Origin: Limnohabitans sp. G3-2 | GTDB taxonomy: Bacteria; Pseudomonadota; Gammaproteobacteria; Burkholderiales; Burkholderiaceae_C | Direction of reading: 5' to 3' | NCBI RefSeq assembly: GCF_002778275.1 | Contig: NZ_NESG01000001.1 | Span: 310,001-374,000 of the forward strand | Length of the DNA stretch: 64,000 bases | Shown: positions 31,142 through 39,545 of the stretch, one piece after another | Layout of the letters: each line of letters starts with the position of its first letter | How positions within the stretch are numbered: position 1 is the stretch's first letter | Notes under the pieces: generated by a model | Told to the model about the DNA's origin: nothing | Seen by the model: the letters and a program-made list of their open reading frames with translations, nothing else | The model's database searches: none | Program-made: the position numbers and the translations under genes

Positions 31142-33547
31142 TCAAACCACCGTGAGTTTAGCCACGCTCAGCGCCAGCCATTTCACGCCGTGGCGCGGAA
31201 AATTGACCTGGGCACGGGCATCGGCCCCTGCGCCTTCGACGGCCAGGACTTTGCCCTCACCGAACTTGGTGTGGAACACCTGTTTGCCCGCCGAAATGCC
31301 ATGCTCAGGCGCGGCTTTTTGCACAGGCACCGGGGGGCTTTTGTAGGTTTCGGTGCTCAAGCTGCTCTGGCCCCAGGCTGGACGCGCGTGGCGGCTGGAA
31401 GCCGGGGTTTGCGGCCATGCACCGCCGGATGCACCGGCGCCCCCTGCACTGCCCAAATTCGAGAAACCGCCGGTTTTGGGCGTCACCCACTTCAAGCAGG
31501 CTTCGGGCAACTCGTCCAGAAAACGGCTTTTCAGGTTGTAGCGGGTCTGGCCGTGCAGCATGCGGGTTTGCGAATGGCTCAGGTACAGGCGCTTGCGGGC
31601 CCGGGTGATGGCCACATACATCAGGCGACGCTCTTCTTCCAGGCCATCGAAATCATTCATCGAATTTTCATGCGGGAACAGGCCCTCTTCCAAACCCGTG
31701 ATGAACACCGCATCAAACTCCAAACCCTTGCTGGCGTGCACGGTCATGAGCTGGACGGCGTCTTCCCCGGCCTGTGCCTGGTTGTCGCCGGCCTCCAAAG
31801 AGGCGTGCGTCAAAAACGCCGCCAACGGGCTCATGATCACGCCGTCTTCGCTGAACGCATCCACGGTGCCCAGGTTGGCGTCAGTTGAGCCGCTCAGGCC
31901 TTGGCTGGCGGGACTTTGCGACAAGGTTTGCGGCATGGCCACCGCGCTGCGGCCAAAGCCTTCTTGGGTCACAAAGCTCTCGGCGGCGTTGACCAATTCT
32001 TCCAAGTTCTCGACCCGGTCTGCGCCTTCTTTTTCGGCGCGGTAGTGGTTGACCAAGCCGGTTTTGTCCAGCACCAGGTCAATGATTTCGCGCAGCGTCA
32101 GACCTTCTGTCTGCTCGCGCAGCACATCGACCATGGCCACAAAGGCGGCCAGGTTGGCCCCGGCCTTGCCGGTGGTGGCGCTCACCGCATCGTGCAGCGA
32201 GCAGCCTGCGGCGCGCGCGGCATCTTGCAACTGCTCGATGCTGCGTGCGCCGATGCCGCGCGGCGGAAAGTTGACCACCCGCAAAAAGCTGGTGTCGTCG
32301 TTGGGGTTCTCCATCAGGCGCAGATAAGCCAGTGCGTGCTTGATCTCGGCGCGTTCAAAAAAGCGCAAACCGCCATACACGCGGTACGGGAAGCCAGCGT
32401 TGAACAGCGCCGTTTCCAGCACCCGGCTTTGCGCGTTGCTGCGGTACAGCAAGGCCACTTCCTTGCGCTCAAAGCCGTCCAATTTGACCAACTGGCGCAA
32501 CTCCTCCACCAACCACTGCGCCTCGGCAAAGTCGGACGGCGACTCCACCACCCGCACTGGCTCGCCCGCGCCTTGGTCGGTGCGCAAGGTTTTGCCCAGG
32601 CGGGTTTTGTTGTGGCTGATCAGGTGGTTGGCCGAGTCGAGGATGTTGCTGAAGCTGCGGTAGTTCTGCTCCAGCTTGATCTGGTGTTGGACCTGAAACT
32701 CGCGCACAAAGTCGGCCATATTGCCCACGCGGGCACCGCGGAAGGCGTAAATGCTCTGGTCGTCGTCGCCCACGGCCAAGATGGCGCATTCACCGCCCTC
32801 GCCCGGCAAGCCGGCCAGCTGCTTGAGCCAGGCGTATTGCAGCTTGTTGGTGTCCTGAAACTCGTCCACCAAAATGTGGCGAAAGCGGCGGCGGTAATGC
32901 TCGCGCACATGCACGTTGTCGCGCAGCAACTCGTACGAGCGCAGCATCAGTTCGCCAAAATCCACCACGCCTTCGCGCAGGCATTGCGCTTCGTACAGCT
33001 GGTACAGCTCCACTTTGCGGCGGGTCTCATCGTCGCGCACCGGCACATCGCCGGGGCGCTGGCCGTCTTCTTTGCAGCCCGAGATGAAATACTGCACCTG
33101 CTTTGGGGGAAAGCGGTCTTCGTCCACATTGAACTGCTTGCACAGGCGCTTGACGGCCGAGAGCTGGTCTTGCGTGTCCAAAATTTGAAACGTCTGCGGC
33201 AAGCCGGCCAGCTGGTAATGCGCCCGCAAAAACCGGTTGCACAGCCCGTGGAAGGTGCCAATCCACATCGCGTTCACGTTCACCGGCAGCATGGCCTGCA
33301 AGCGCAGCTTCATCTCTTTGGCCGCTTTGTTGGTGAAGGTCACAGCCAAAATGCCGCCGGGCGAGACCTGCGAGGTTTGCAGCAGCCAAGCGATGCGTGT
33401 GGTCAGCACCCGTGTTTTGCCCGAGCCGGCCCCCGCCAAGATCAAAGCGTGCTCGGCAGGCAAGGCCACAGCCCGGTGCTGCTCATGGTTGAGCTGGGCG
33501 AGCAAAGGCGAAGCGTTCGCCGCGGGGTCGGAAAAGGGAGACATCAT
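31142..33547 (-). CDS. uvrD: ATP-dependent DNA helicase UvrD/PcrA/Rep family
   Basis: An 801-residue superfamily 1A helicase. Motif I GAGSGKT is at residues 39-45, then motif Ia (AVTFTNKAAKEMK), motif II VDEFQDTNKLQY, motif III AVGDDDQSIYAFRGA, motif IV LEQNYRS, and motifs V-VI MTVHASKGLEFDAVF and EERRLMYVAITRA. The C-terminal about 130 residues end in the typical GEGKVLAVEG domain of UvrD/PcrA. The protein unwinds 3'-5' in mismatch and excision repair. Start at 33547, where two ATGs are adjacent. The longer frame upstream is not supported. Confidence 0.95.
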   Translation of the reverse strand: MMSPFSDPAANASPLLAQLNHEQHRAVALPAEHALILAGAGSGKTRVLTTRIAWLLQTSQVSPGGILAVTFTNKAAKEMKLRLQAMLPVNVNAMWIGTFHGLCNRFLRAHYQLAGLPQTFQILDTQDQLSAVKRLCKQFNVDEDRFPPKQVQYFISGCKEDGQRPGDVPVRDDETRRKVELYQLYEAQCLREGVVDFGELMLRSYELLRDNVHVREHYRRRFRHILVDEFQDTNKLQYAWLKQLAGLPGEGGECAILAVGDDDQSIYAFRGARVGNMADFVREFQVQHQIKLEQNYRSFSNILDSANHLISHNKTRLGKTLRTDQGAGEPVRVVESPSDFAEAQWLVEELRQLVKLDGFERKEVALLYRSNAQSRVLETALFNAGFPYRVYGGLRFFERAEIKHALAYLRLMENPNDDTSFLRVVNFPPRGIGARSIEQLQDAARAAGCSLHDAVSATTGKAGANLAAFVAMVDVLREQTEGLTLREIIDLVLDKTGLVNHYRAEKEGADRVENLEELVNAAESFVTQEGFGRSAVAMPQTLSQSPASQGLSGSTDANLGTVDAFSEDGVIMSPLAAFLTHASLEAGDNQAQAGEDAVQLMTVHASKGLEFDAVFITGLEEGLFPHENSMNDFDGLEEERRLMYVAITRARKRLYLSHSQTRMLHGQTRYNLKSRFLDELPEACLKWVTPKTGGFSNLGSAGGAGASGGAWPQTPASSRHARPAWGQSSLSTETYKSPPVPVQKAAPEHGISAGKQVFHTKFGEGKVLAVEGAGADARAQVNFPRHGVKWLALSVAKLTVV

Positions 33548-33693
33548 GCTGTTGATTGTAGAAAGGTCCGAAAGCCCGCCGGCGTGCCGGCTGAGCCACC
33601 GCGGCCCACCGTGGCAGACGCCGAAAACCTCAGGCAAACCCTAGCCTTCTGGGTGTAAACAACTATTTACAGGGGGCGCAACGCCAGTTAAAA

Positions 33694-33705
33694 CCGTATA
33701 TACGG
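33694..33705. promoter_or_regulatory. perfect 12-bp palindrome upstream of a small ORF
   Basis: CCGTATATACGG lies 21 bases before a candidate small ORF start at 33726. Symmetry and AT core would suit an operator. No regulator is linked to it. Confidence 0.28.
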
Positions 33706-33725
33706 ATTGAGCAGAAAGGCCCGTC

Positions 33726-33938
33726 ATGTCTCGCATCAACGCTTGGGTAGCCAAAATAAGCCGAATTCCTCAGGATCTGGCTTGTTTTTTCTATGTGCCA
33801 TCGGCCACGGGCTCTTTCGAGCACGGCCATCAGAGCTTGGGCCCCACGGCTTCGTCGACGGTTTCCCACAAGCACTGGCCAGAGGCCGCTCGCAAGCCGC
33901 TGCCCATGATCAAGTTGGCGCCTCGCACCAAACATTGA
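33726..33938 (+). CDS. possible small protein of unknown function
   Basis: A 70-codon frame opening MSRINAWVAKISRIPQDLAC and ending PMIKLAPRTKH, with no recognisable family. AGAAAGG lies about six bases before the ATG, a palindrome precedes it, and a strong terminator follows at 33993, so a transcript here is believable. The frame itself may be chance, and a small RNA is an alternative. It lies in the 581-base gap 33548-34128 between uvrD and guaC, which otherwise holds only the guaC leader. Other frames on both strands here look worse. Confidence 0.35.
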   Translation: MSRINAWVAKISRIPQDLACFFYVPSATGSFEHGHQSLGPTASSTVSHKHWPEAARKPLPMIKLAPRTKH

Positions 33939-33992
33939 TGGGGGCACCAAGCCCCTGACGCCAACGGTCAGCCAATTCCAGTAGAATCAGAC

Positions 33993-34026
33993 ACCGGGCC
34001 CAAGATTCTTGTGCCCGGTTTTTTTT
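33993..34026 (+). terminator. strong hairpin and T tract, terminator or guaC leader attenuator
   Basis: Arms ACCGGGC...GCCCGGT with an inner CAAG-ATT-CTTG stem are followed by eight T (34019-34026). A TAGAAT hexamer lies just upstream (33982-33987). Either it ends a transcript from the small ORF region, or the TAGAAT is the guaC -10 and the hairpin lies at the start of the guaC leader, giving attenuation. Confidence 0.7.
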
Positions 34027-34128
34027 GCCCTGAATCTGCAACGGGTTCACCACAGGGGCCAGAGAACCGGCCAAGCCAAGCGCTCATTCGTTCCTTTTAA
34101 CGATTCCTCTTTGGAGCTTGGTTTTCTC

Positions 34129-35106
34129 ATGGAAATTTTTGATTACGACAACATCCTGTTGCTGCCACGCAAATGCCGCGTGGAAAGCCGTTCCGAGTGC
34201 GACGCGGGCGTCGAACTCGGTGGCCGCAAGTTCCGCCTGCCGGTGGTGCCTGCCAACATGAAAACGGTGGTGGACGAGTCCATTTGCCTGTGGATGGCGC
34301 AAAACGATTACTTCTACGTCATGCACCGCTTTGACCTGGACAACGTCCAGTTCGTGCGCGACATGCACGCCAAAGGTGTTTACGCCTCGATCTCGCTGGG
34401 CGTCAAAGCCCCTGACCGCGCCACGGTGGACCAACTCGCGGCCGAAAACCTGGTGCCCGAGTTCATCACCATCGACATCGCCCACGGCCATGCCGACAGC
34501 GTGCGCGACATGATTGGCTACATCAAGGGCAAATTGCCCACGAGCTTCGTCATCGCGGGCAATGTGGCCACACCCGAAGCGGTGATCGACCTCGAAAACT
34601 GGGGCGCTGACGCCACCAAAGTGGGCGTGGGCCCCGGCAAGGTCTGCATCACCAAGCTCAAGACGGGTTTTGGCACGGGCGGCTGGCAGTTGTCGGCGCT
34701 CAAGTGGTGCGCCCGCGTGGCGACCAAGCCCATCATTGCCGACGGCGGCATCCGCAGCCACGGCGACATCGCCAAGAGCATCCGCTTTGGCGCGAGCATG
34801 GTCATGATCGGCTCACTCTTTGCCGGCCACGAAGAGTCGCCCGGCAAGACGGTGGAGGTCGATGGCGAGATGTTCAAGGAGTACTACGGCTCGGCGTCTG
34901 ACTTCAACAAGGGCGAGTACAAGCACGTGGAAGGCAAGCGCATTCTGGAGCCCATCAAGGGCAAGCTGGCCAACACGCTGATCGAGATGGAGCAAGACGT
35001 GCAAAGCTCAATCAGCTACGCGGGCGGCACCAAGCTGATGGACATCCGCAAGGTGAACTACGTGACCCTGGGCGGCGACAACGCGGGCGAACACCTGCTG
35101 ATGTGA
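34129..35106 (+). CDS. guaC: GMP reductase
   Basis: A 325-residue TIM-barrel enzyme of the IMPDH/GMPR family that deaminates GMP to IMP with NADPH, linking guanine to adenine nucleotides. The catalytic Cys loop is [28 protein letters not shown] at the start and [19 protein letters not shown] are family marks. There is no CBS domain pair, which distinguishes it from IMP dehydrogenase. The start at 34129 has TTGGAG upstream at a wide spacing (about 14 bases). A long leader with a terminator hairpin precedes it. It is functionally related to the purine salvage genes at 44-55 kb. Confidence 0.94.
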   Translation: MEIFDYDNILLLPRKCRVESRSECDAGVELGGRKFRLPVVPANMKTVVDESICLWMAQNDYFYVMHRFDLDNVQFVRDMHAKGVYASISLGVKAPDRATVDQLAAENLVPEFITIDIAHGHADSVRDMIGYIKGKLPTSFVIAGNVATPEAVIDLENWGADATKVGVGPGKVCITKLKTGFGTGGWQLSALKWCARVATKPIIADGGIRSHGDIAKSIRFGASMVMIGSLFAGHEESPGKTVEVDGEMFKEYYGSASDFNKGEYKHVEGKRILEPIKGKLANTLIEMEQDVQSSISYAGGTKLMDIRKVNYVTLGGDNAGEHLLM

Positions 35107-35124
35107 ACCCACCGCCGCTTGGAC

Positions 35125-35157
35125 AAAAAAGGGAGCCGCAGGGCTCCCCTTTTTTTT
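35125..35157. terminator. bidirectional terminator after guaC
   Basis: The hairpin GGGAGCC-GCAG-GGCTCCC has an A6 run on its left and a T8 run on its right, between the convergent guaC and TauE genes. Confidence 0.9.
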
Positions 35158-35173
35158 GGGGGGGGTCAACGCT

Positions 35174-35905
35174 TCAGCGCAAAGCCCCAAGCGCCAGCAT
35201 CAGGCCGCTGACGACCAACAGGGCGCAAATGGTCTGGCGCAGCCGGGCCACGGGCACGAGGTGTGCCAGGCGGTGGCCCAGCCAAACACCCCCCAAAGCC
35301 ACACCGATCAACAGCAGCCAGCGTTGCCAGAGCAGCTCACTGCCCAAGCGCCCCTCCCAGCCCATGCCGGCCAACACGGTGCTGGCGGCCACGGTGATGA
35401 TCATGGGCGTGCTGGCGCGCATGTGCTGCACATCGGCCACGCGGCGGCTCAGCCAGGCCACCACGAGCGGCCCTGCGGTGCCAAAGAGCATTTCAACCAC
35501 ACCAATGGCCGTGCCCACCGGATAAGCCCAGAGGGGCGCAGGCAGCCCTTTTCGCTCTGCCGCCGGGCGCAAGGCGTTGACGCCCACACCGGCCACATAC
35601 ATGCCCAGCAGCACGAGGGGCCAACGGGCCTGCAAATGCGGCATGAGCCACAAGCCGAGCAAGGTGCCGAGCACCAGCCCGGGAAGCAAACGGCGCAACT
35701 CGCGCCACTGCACCTGTCGCCAGTTCAGACCACTGTGAAACGCCGAAGCCGGGACATCCATGAGCAAGGTCAGCGCGACCACCTCGGGCAAAGGCCACTG
35801 CCAGGCCAGCAGCGGCACGATGACCAGTGCCGAACCAAAGCCCGTCAAGCCCAAGACGGTGTAACCCAGCAAAACCACGCCCATGGGGTAAAGCCACTCG
35901 TGCAT
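35174..35905 (-). CDS. TauE/SafE-family sulfite/anion exporter
   Basis: A 243-residue inner-membrane protein with seven to eight hydrophobic spans in two repeats, with GLTGFGSALVIVPLLAW in the first and an FGTAGPLVVAWLS motif opening the second. The family exports sulfite, sulfoacetate or other small organosulfur anions, and several members are uncharacterised. AAGGA lies seven bases before the ATG. It is followed upstream by a LysR gene in the same direction, 19 bases apart, so they may be one transcript. Substrate not inferable. Confidence 0.85.
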   Translation of the reverse strand: MHEWLYPMGVVLLGYTVLGLTGFGSALVIVPLLAWQWPLPEVVALTLLMDVPASAFHSGLNWRQVQWRELRRLLPGLVLGTLLGLWLMPHLQARWPLVLLGMYVAGVGVNALRPAAERKGLPAPLWAYPVGTAIGVVEMLFGTAGPLVVAWLSRRVADVQHMRASTPMIITVAASTVLAGMGWEGRLGSELLWQRWLLLIGVALGGVWLGHRLAHLVPVARLRQTICALLVVSGLMLALGALR

Positions 35906-35924
35906 CCTGATTCCTTTTTGGCCG

Positions 35925-36830
35925 TCAATCGGTCAAGTGTTTTTGGACAAACTCTCCGAACACCGACATGGCAGGCAACTCGCTGCGGCCAACCAGGGTG
36001 ATGAGGCCCAGCCGAGCCTGGGCTTTCAGCGGAGTTTGCATCGGCAACTCGACCCATCCACCTTGGGCCATGCCCGCGCGCGCAGCGCCCACGATGCCCA
36101 AATAAACCGCATCGGTCTGTCCCACCACATCGAGCAAGCTGGCGATGTCTTCACACTGCAAGGTGGTCATTTGTGCGGGATTGGCTTGAGGTCCATAGTG
36201 GTCCACCAGCAAGCGGGCCACCTCTTGCGACAGCGGGATGGAGGCGATGGGGAAAGCCAGCAAAGCGTCAAAAGGGACGCCATCGGGGTGAAGGCTGAGC
36301 AGCGGATGACCCTGGCGGCACACAAAGCCTGCGCGCATCTCGACCACATGCGAGATTTTCAAGTCCGGCGCGGCTTCCACACGCCGCACGTCCACCACCA
36401 AGGCATCGAGCTGGCGCTCGCGCAGCTGGGTCAACTGCAGCTCGGTGGAGCCGCGAGAGACGGTCACCTGCACCGTGGGGTGGTGCCGGGCCATGTAGAC
36501 CAGCCATGGCGTCATCAGCATGGCGCCGGGGCCAGAGCCCAAGCCCACCCGCAAATGGCCCAGGCCCCCTCGCTGCAGCAAGGCCGCGCCCTCTTGGAGT
36601 TCTTGGGCGTCGTGCACGATGCGCCGTGCCCGCTCGAGCACCAAGCGGCCCAAAGGTGTCAGCTCATTTTTTTTGCCGATGCGGTCCACCAGCATCCCGC
36701 CCAAGTCTTCCTCCAGCGCCTGGATGCTGCGGCTCAAGGCGGACTGGGTGATGTGCAGCTTTTCGGCCGCACGGCTGAAGGAGCCCGTTTCGGCCAAGGC
36801 CAGCCAATGCTCCAGGTGTCTGAGGTTCAT
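35925..36830 (-). CDS. LysR-family transcriptional regulator
   Basis: A 301-residue regulator with an N-terminal winged helix (MNLRHLEHWLALAETGSFSR, AAEKLHITQSALSRSIQALE) and a C-terminal periplasmic-binding-like effector domain (about 90-300). It is divergent from a Bug protein and M20 amidohydrolase pair at 36950-39157, the classic LysR arrangement, so it most likely controls those genes in response to their substrate. A dyad with a T-N11-A centre sits in the divergent region. TauE may be a further target as the next gene in its own direction. Confidence 0.92.
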   Translation of the reverse strand: MNLRHLEHWLALAETGSFSRAAEKLHITQSALSRSIQALEEDLGGMLVDRIGKKNELTPLGRLVLERARRIVHDAQELQEGAALLQRGGLGHLRVGLGSGPGAMLMTPWLVYMARHHPTVQVTVSRGSTELQLTQLRERQLDALVVDVRRVEAAPDLKISHVVEMRAGFVCRQGHPLLSLHPDGVPFDALLAFPIASIPLSQEVARLLVDHYGPQANPAQMTTLQCEDIASLLDVVGQTDAVYLGIVGAARAGMAQGGWVELPMQTPLKAQARLGLITLVGRSELPAMSVFGEFVQKHLTD

Positions 36831-36831
36831 G

Positions 36832-36852
36832 TATTCATTTTACGAATGAATA
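36832..36852. promoter_or_regulatory. LysR-type operator dyad
   Basis: TATTCAT-TTTACGA-ATGAATA, a perfect inverted repeat with seven-base arms, lies immediately before the LysR start codon and 98 bases from the divergent Bug gene. Position suggests autoregulation plus control of the Bug/amidohydrolase operon. Confidence 0.6.
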
Positions 36853-36949
36853 TCAGAAAAATAAGTCATTGGACACATTGAATTGGCATTTTTACGATGT
36901 GTTCATGGTCACTTCAACCATGCCAAAAAACCCACTCAATGGAGACATC

Positions 36950-37927
36950 ATGAACGTCAAAACCCTTCTCGGCAGCCTGCTGCTGGCCGCCAGCGCCTTT
37001 GGCCCGGCCTGGGCACAGCCCTATCCCACGAAAACCATCAACCTGATCGTGCCCTACCCGGCCGGTGGACCGTCCGACTTTTTTGCCCGCAAAGTGCAGC
37101 CCGACGCGGCCGCCAAACTGGGGCAGACCATGATCATCGAGAACATTGGCGGGGCCGGTGGCGCCATCGGCATGGCCAAACTGGTCAACGCACCCGCCGA
37201 CGGCTACACCCTCAGCTTGGGCAGCCCCATGGAGCTGGTGCTGGCCCCCATGGCCATCCAGGGTGTGAAGTACAAATCCGAAGACTTCAAACTGGTGGCC
37301 CAATTCGCCACCACCACGACCATCTTGGCGGTGCGCAACTCCCTCAACGTCAAGACCGTGGACGAACTGCTGGCATTGGCCCGCAAGAATGCCGACAAGC
37401 CCCTGAGCTACGGCAGCGTGGGCCCCGGCTCGCTGTACCACCTGGTGGGCGAAAAATTCTCCCAACTCACCAAAGTCCAGATGCTGCATGTGCCCTACAA
37501 AGGCATTGCGCCGCTGTTGACCGACCTGATGGGGGGCCAGATCGACATGGCTTTCCTGCCCATGGCCGGCTCGATTCCGCAAACCCTCATCGACGGCAAG
37601 GTTCAGGGCCTGGCCGTGACCGCCAAAACCCCGCACGCGCTGTTCAAGCAGTTTCCGGCCATGGCCACCATGAAGGGGCTCGAAGGCATGGACTTTGACC
37701 TCTGGGCCGGTGTGCAGGTGCACAAAAACACCCCGGACGCTGTGGTCAACACCCTGAACAAGGCTTTTTATGCGGCCGCTGAAGTGCCCGAAACCCGCAA
37801 GGCCCTGGAAGCCAGCGGCAACGTGGTCTTGCCTGCCCGCACGCCCACGGAGCTGGCTCGCATTTACCTTGGAGACATCGAGCGCTACCGCGCCATCGCC
37901 AAATCGATTAATCTGCAAGCTCAGTAA
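36950..37927 (+). CDS. Bug-family (TTT) solute-binding protein
   Basis: A 325-residue periplasmic binding protein with an N-terminal signal peptide (MNVKTLLGSLLLAASAFGPAWA, cleaved after AWA). The mature start has the Bug hallmark YPTKTINLIVPYPAGGPSDF and the two beta-strand-loop clamps (NIGGAGGAIGMAKL, APADGYTL). GGAG lies nine bases before the ATG. It is followed 24 bases later by an M20 amidohydrolase and is divergent from a LysR gene, so it probably captures an amide or N-acyl compound that the amidohydrolase splits. The membrane subunits are not here, which is common for orphan Bug proteins. Confidence 0.94.
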   Translation: MNVKTLLGSLLLAASAFGPAWAQPYPTKTINLIVPYPAGGPSDFFARKVQPDAAAKLGQTMIIENIGGAGGAIGMAKLVNAPADGYTLSLGSPMELVLAPMAIQGVKYKSEDFKLVAQFATTTTILAVRNSLNVKTVDELLALARKNADKPLSYGSVGPGSLYHLVGEKFSQLTKVQMLHVPYKGIAPLLTDLMGGQIDMAFLPMAGSIPQTLIDGKVQGLAVTAKTPHALFKQFPAMATMKGLEGMDFDLWAGVQVHKNTPDAVVNTLNKAFYAAAEVPETRKALEASGNVVLPARTPTELARIYLGDIERYRAIAKSINLQAQ

Positions 37928-37951
37928 TCCCTACCCCCCAAGAGGCCCTTC

Positions 37952-39157
37952 ATGAACGCACCCAGCGAAGCTTTTTTGCACGACAAACTGCACGCCTTGC
38001 ATGCCCAGGCGGATGAATTCATCGCGGTGCGCCGTGACATCCACAAGCACCCAGAGATGGGCTACAAGGAGTACCGCACCAGCGATTTGGTGGCCGAGCA
38101 ACTGAGCGCTTGGGGCTACCAGGTCACGCGGGGTCTGGGCGGCACCGGCCTGGTTGGCCAGCTCAAAAAGGGGACGGGCGGCAAAAGCATCGGCATCCGT
38201 GCCGACATGGACGCTTTGCCCATTGACGAAGCCACTGGCCTGCCTTACGCCAGCTGCAACGTGGGCATCATGCATGCCTGCGGCCATGACGGTCACACCG
38301 CCATGCTGCTGGCAGCGGCCAAGCACATCGCCCAAAAAGGCGTCTTCTCGGGCACCGTGAACCTGATCTTCCAGCCCGCTGAGGAAGGTCTGGGCGGCGC
38401 CAAGAAGATGATGGAAGACGGTTTGTTCAAGCGCTTCCCCTGCGACGCCATCTTTGCCATGCACAACATGCCCAGCCACCCACAGGGCCACCTGGTTCTG
38501 CGCGACGGCTCGGCCATGGCGTCTTCGGACAACGTGACCATCACCTTGCACGGCAAAGGCGGGCACGGCGCCATGCCGCATGTGGCCGCTGACCCGGTGG
38601 TGGCTGGCTCGGCCATCGTCATGGGGCTGCAAAGCATCGTGGCGCGCAATGTCGACCCACAGCAAATGGCCATCATCACGGTGGGCGCCTTCAATGCGGG
38701 GGTGGCCAACAACGTGATCCCGCAAACCGCCACGCTGCGCTTGAGCGTGCGTTCGCTGGACCGCGATGTGCGCATCCTGCTCGAAAAGCGCATCACCGAG
38801 CTGGTCCACGCGCAAGCCCAAAGCTACGGTGTCTCAGCCGACATCGACTACCAACGCGGCTACCCCGTGCTGGTGAACCACCTGGCTGAAACCGATTTCG
38901 CCCGCGATGTGGCCGAAGAGTTGGTGGGGGCGGACAAAGTCGTGCGCCAAGGCCGCGCCCTGAACGGCAGCGAAGACTTTGCCTTCATGCTCGAAGAGGT
39001 GCCGGGCAGCTACTTGCTGATCGGCAATGGCGACGGCTCGGGTGACGGCCATGGGGCGTGCATGGTGCACAACCCCGGTTACGACTTCAACGACAAAAAC
39101 GTGGCCGTGGGCTCGGCCTATTGGTCACTGCTGGTCGAGCGGTTTTTACCGGCCTGA
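37952..39157 (+). CDS. M20-family amidohydrolase (hippurate hydrolase-like)
   Basis: A 401-residue metal-dependent amidohydrolase of the M20D type (HipO, IAA-amino acid hydrolase, N-acyl-amino acid deacylase). Metal ligands are visible in MHACGHDGH (Cys and His), PAEEGLGGAK (Glu), FAMHNMP and VHNPGYDFND. The dimerisation domain carries GKGGHGAMPH. The chain length is typical and there is no signal peptide. It is in one operon with the Bug binding protein. Several substrates are possible (hippurate, N-acetyl amino acids, auxin conjugates). The indolepyruvate oxidoreductase genes elsewhere in this window make an aryl-amino acid conjugate an attractive guess but no more. Confidence 0.9.
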   Translation: MNAPSEAFLHDKLHALHAQADEFIAVRRDIHKHPEMGYKEYRTSDLVAEQLSAWGYQVTRGLGGTGLVGQLKKGTGGKSIGIRADMDALPIDEATGLPYASCNVGIMHACGHDGHTAMLLAAAKHIAQKGVFSGTVNLIFQPAEEGLGGAKKMMEDGLFKRFPCDAIFAMHNMPSHPQGHLVLRDGSAMASSDNVTITLHGKGGHGAMPHVAADPVVAGSAIVMGLQSIVARNVDPQQMAIITVGAFNAGVANNVIPQTATLRLSVRSLDRDVRILLEKRITELVHAQAQSYGVSADIDYQRGYPVLVNHLAETDFARDVAEELVGADKVVRQGRALNGSEDFAFMLEEVPGSYLLIGNGDGSGDGHGACMVHNPGYDFNDKNVAVGSAYWSLLVERFLPA

Positions 39158-39232
39158 CACCAGACAGCCCGAAGCCCTCTCTGGCACGACCTGTGGTGGG
39201 TGGCCGCCCGGGCAGGGTCAGTTCACTTGGTT

Positions 39233-39531
39233 GTGGGAGGCCGCCCCTGCGGCCGAAGGCTTGGCTTACCGCGGCTTGCATTCGAGGCGGGTATTCAGAG
39301 CATGCATTCGCGAGCAGGGGCTCGCTCCCACAGGAATGGCCTTCTCAGCCAGGGCACGTGCGCTTTTTCGTGGGAGGCCGCCCCTGCGGCCGAAGGCTTG
39401 GCTTACCGCGGCTTGCATTCGAAGCGGGTATTCAGAGCATGCATTCGCGAGCAGGGGCTCGCTCCCACAGGAATGGCCTTCTCAGCCAGGGCACGTGCGC
39501 TTTTTCGTGGGAGGCCGCCCCTGCGGCCGAA
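39233..39531. repeat. 137-bp tandem array of REPIN elements
   Basis: Two full copies (39233-39369, 39370-39506) and a 25-base partial third copy (39507-39531) repeat with a 137-base period and near identity. Each unit holds a REPIN: a left palindromic arm (39233-39257, core ggccgcccctgcggcc), a spacer, and an inverted arm (39307-39331, core cgagcaggggctcg). A 38-base linker joins units. The array lies in the 388-base gap between the convergent amidohydrolase and esterase genes, which holds no gene. Confidence 0.93.
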
Positions 39532-39545
39532 TGGAACAGGTCGGC

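Noticed and set aside
33663..33950. A 95-codon minus-strand frame between uvrD and guaC
   Set aside because: No ribosome site, Arg-rich composition, and it overlaps the better-supported plus-strand small ORF and its palindrome.
39233..39531. The tandem repeats as a CRISPR array
   Set aside because: The period is 137 bases with internal palindromes, unit copies are near-identical throughout, and there are no unique spacers and no cas genes.
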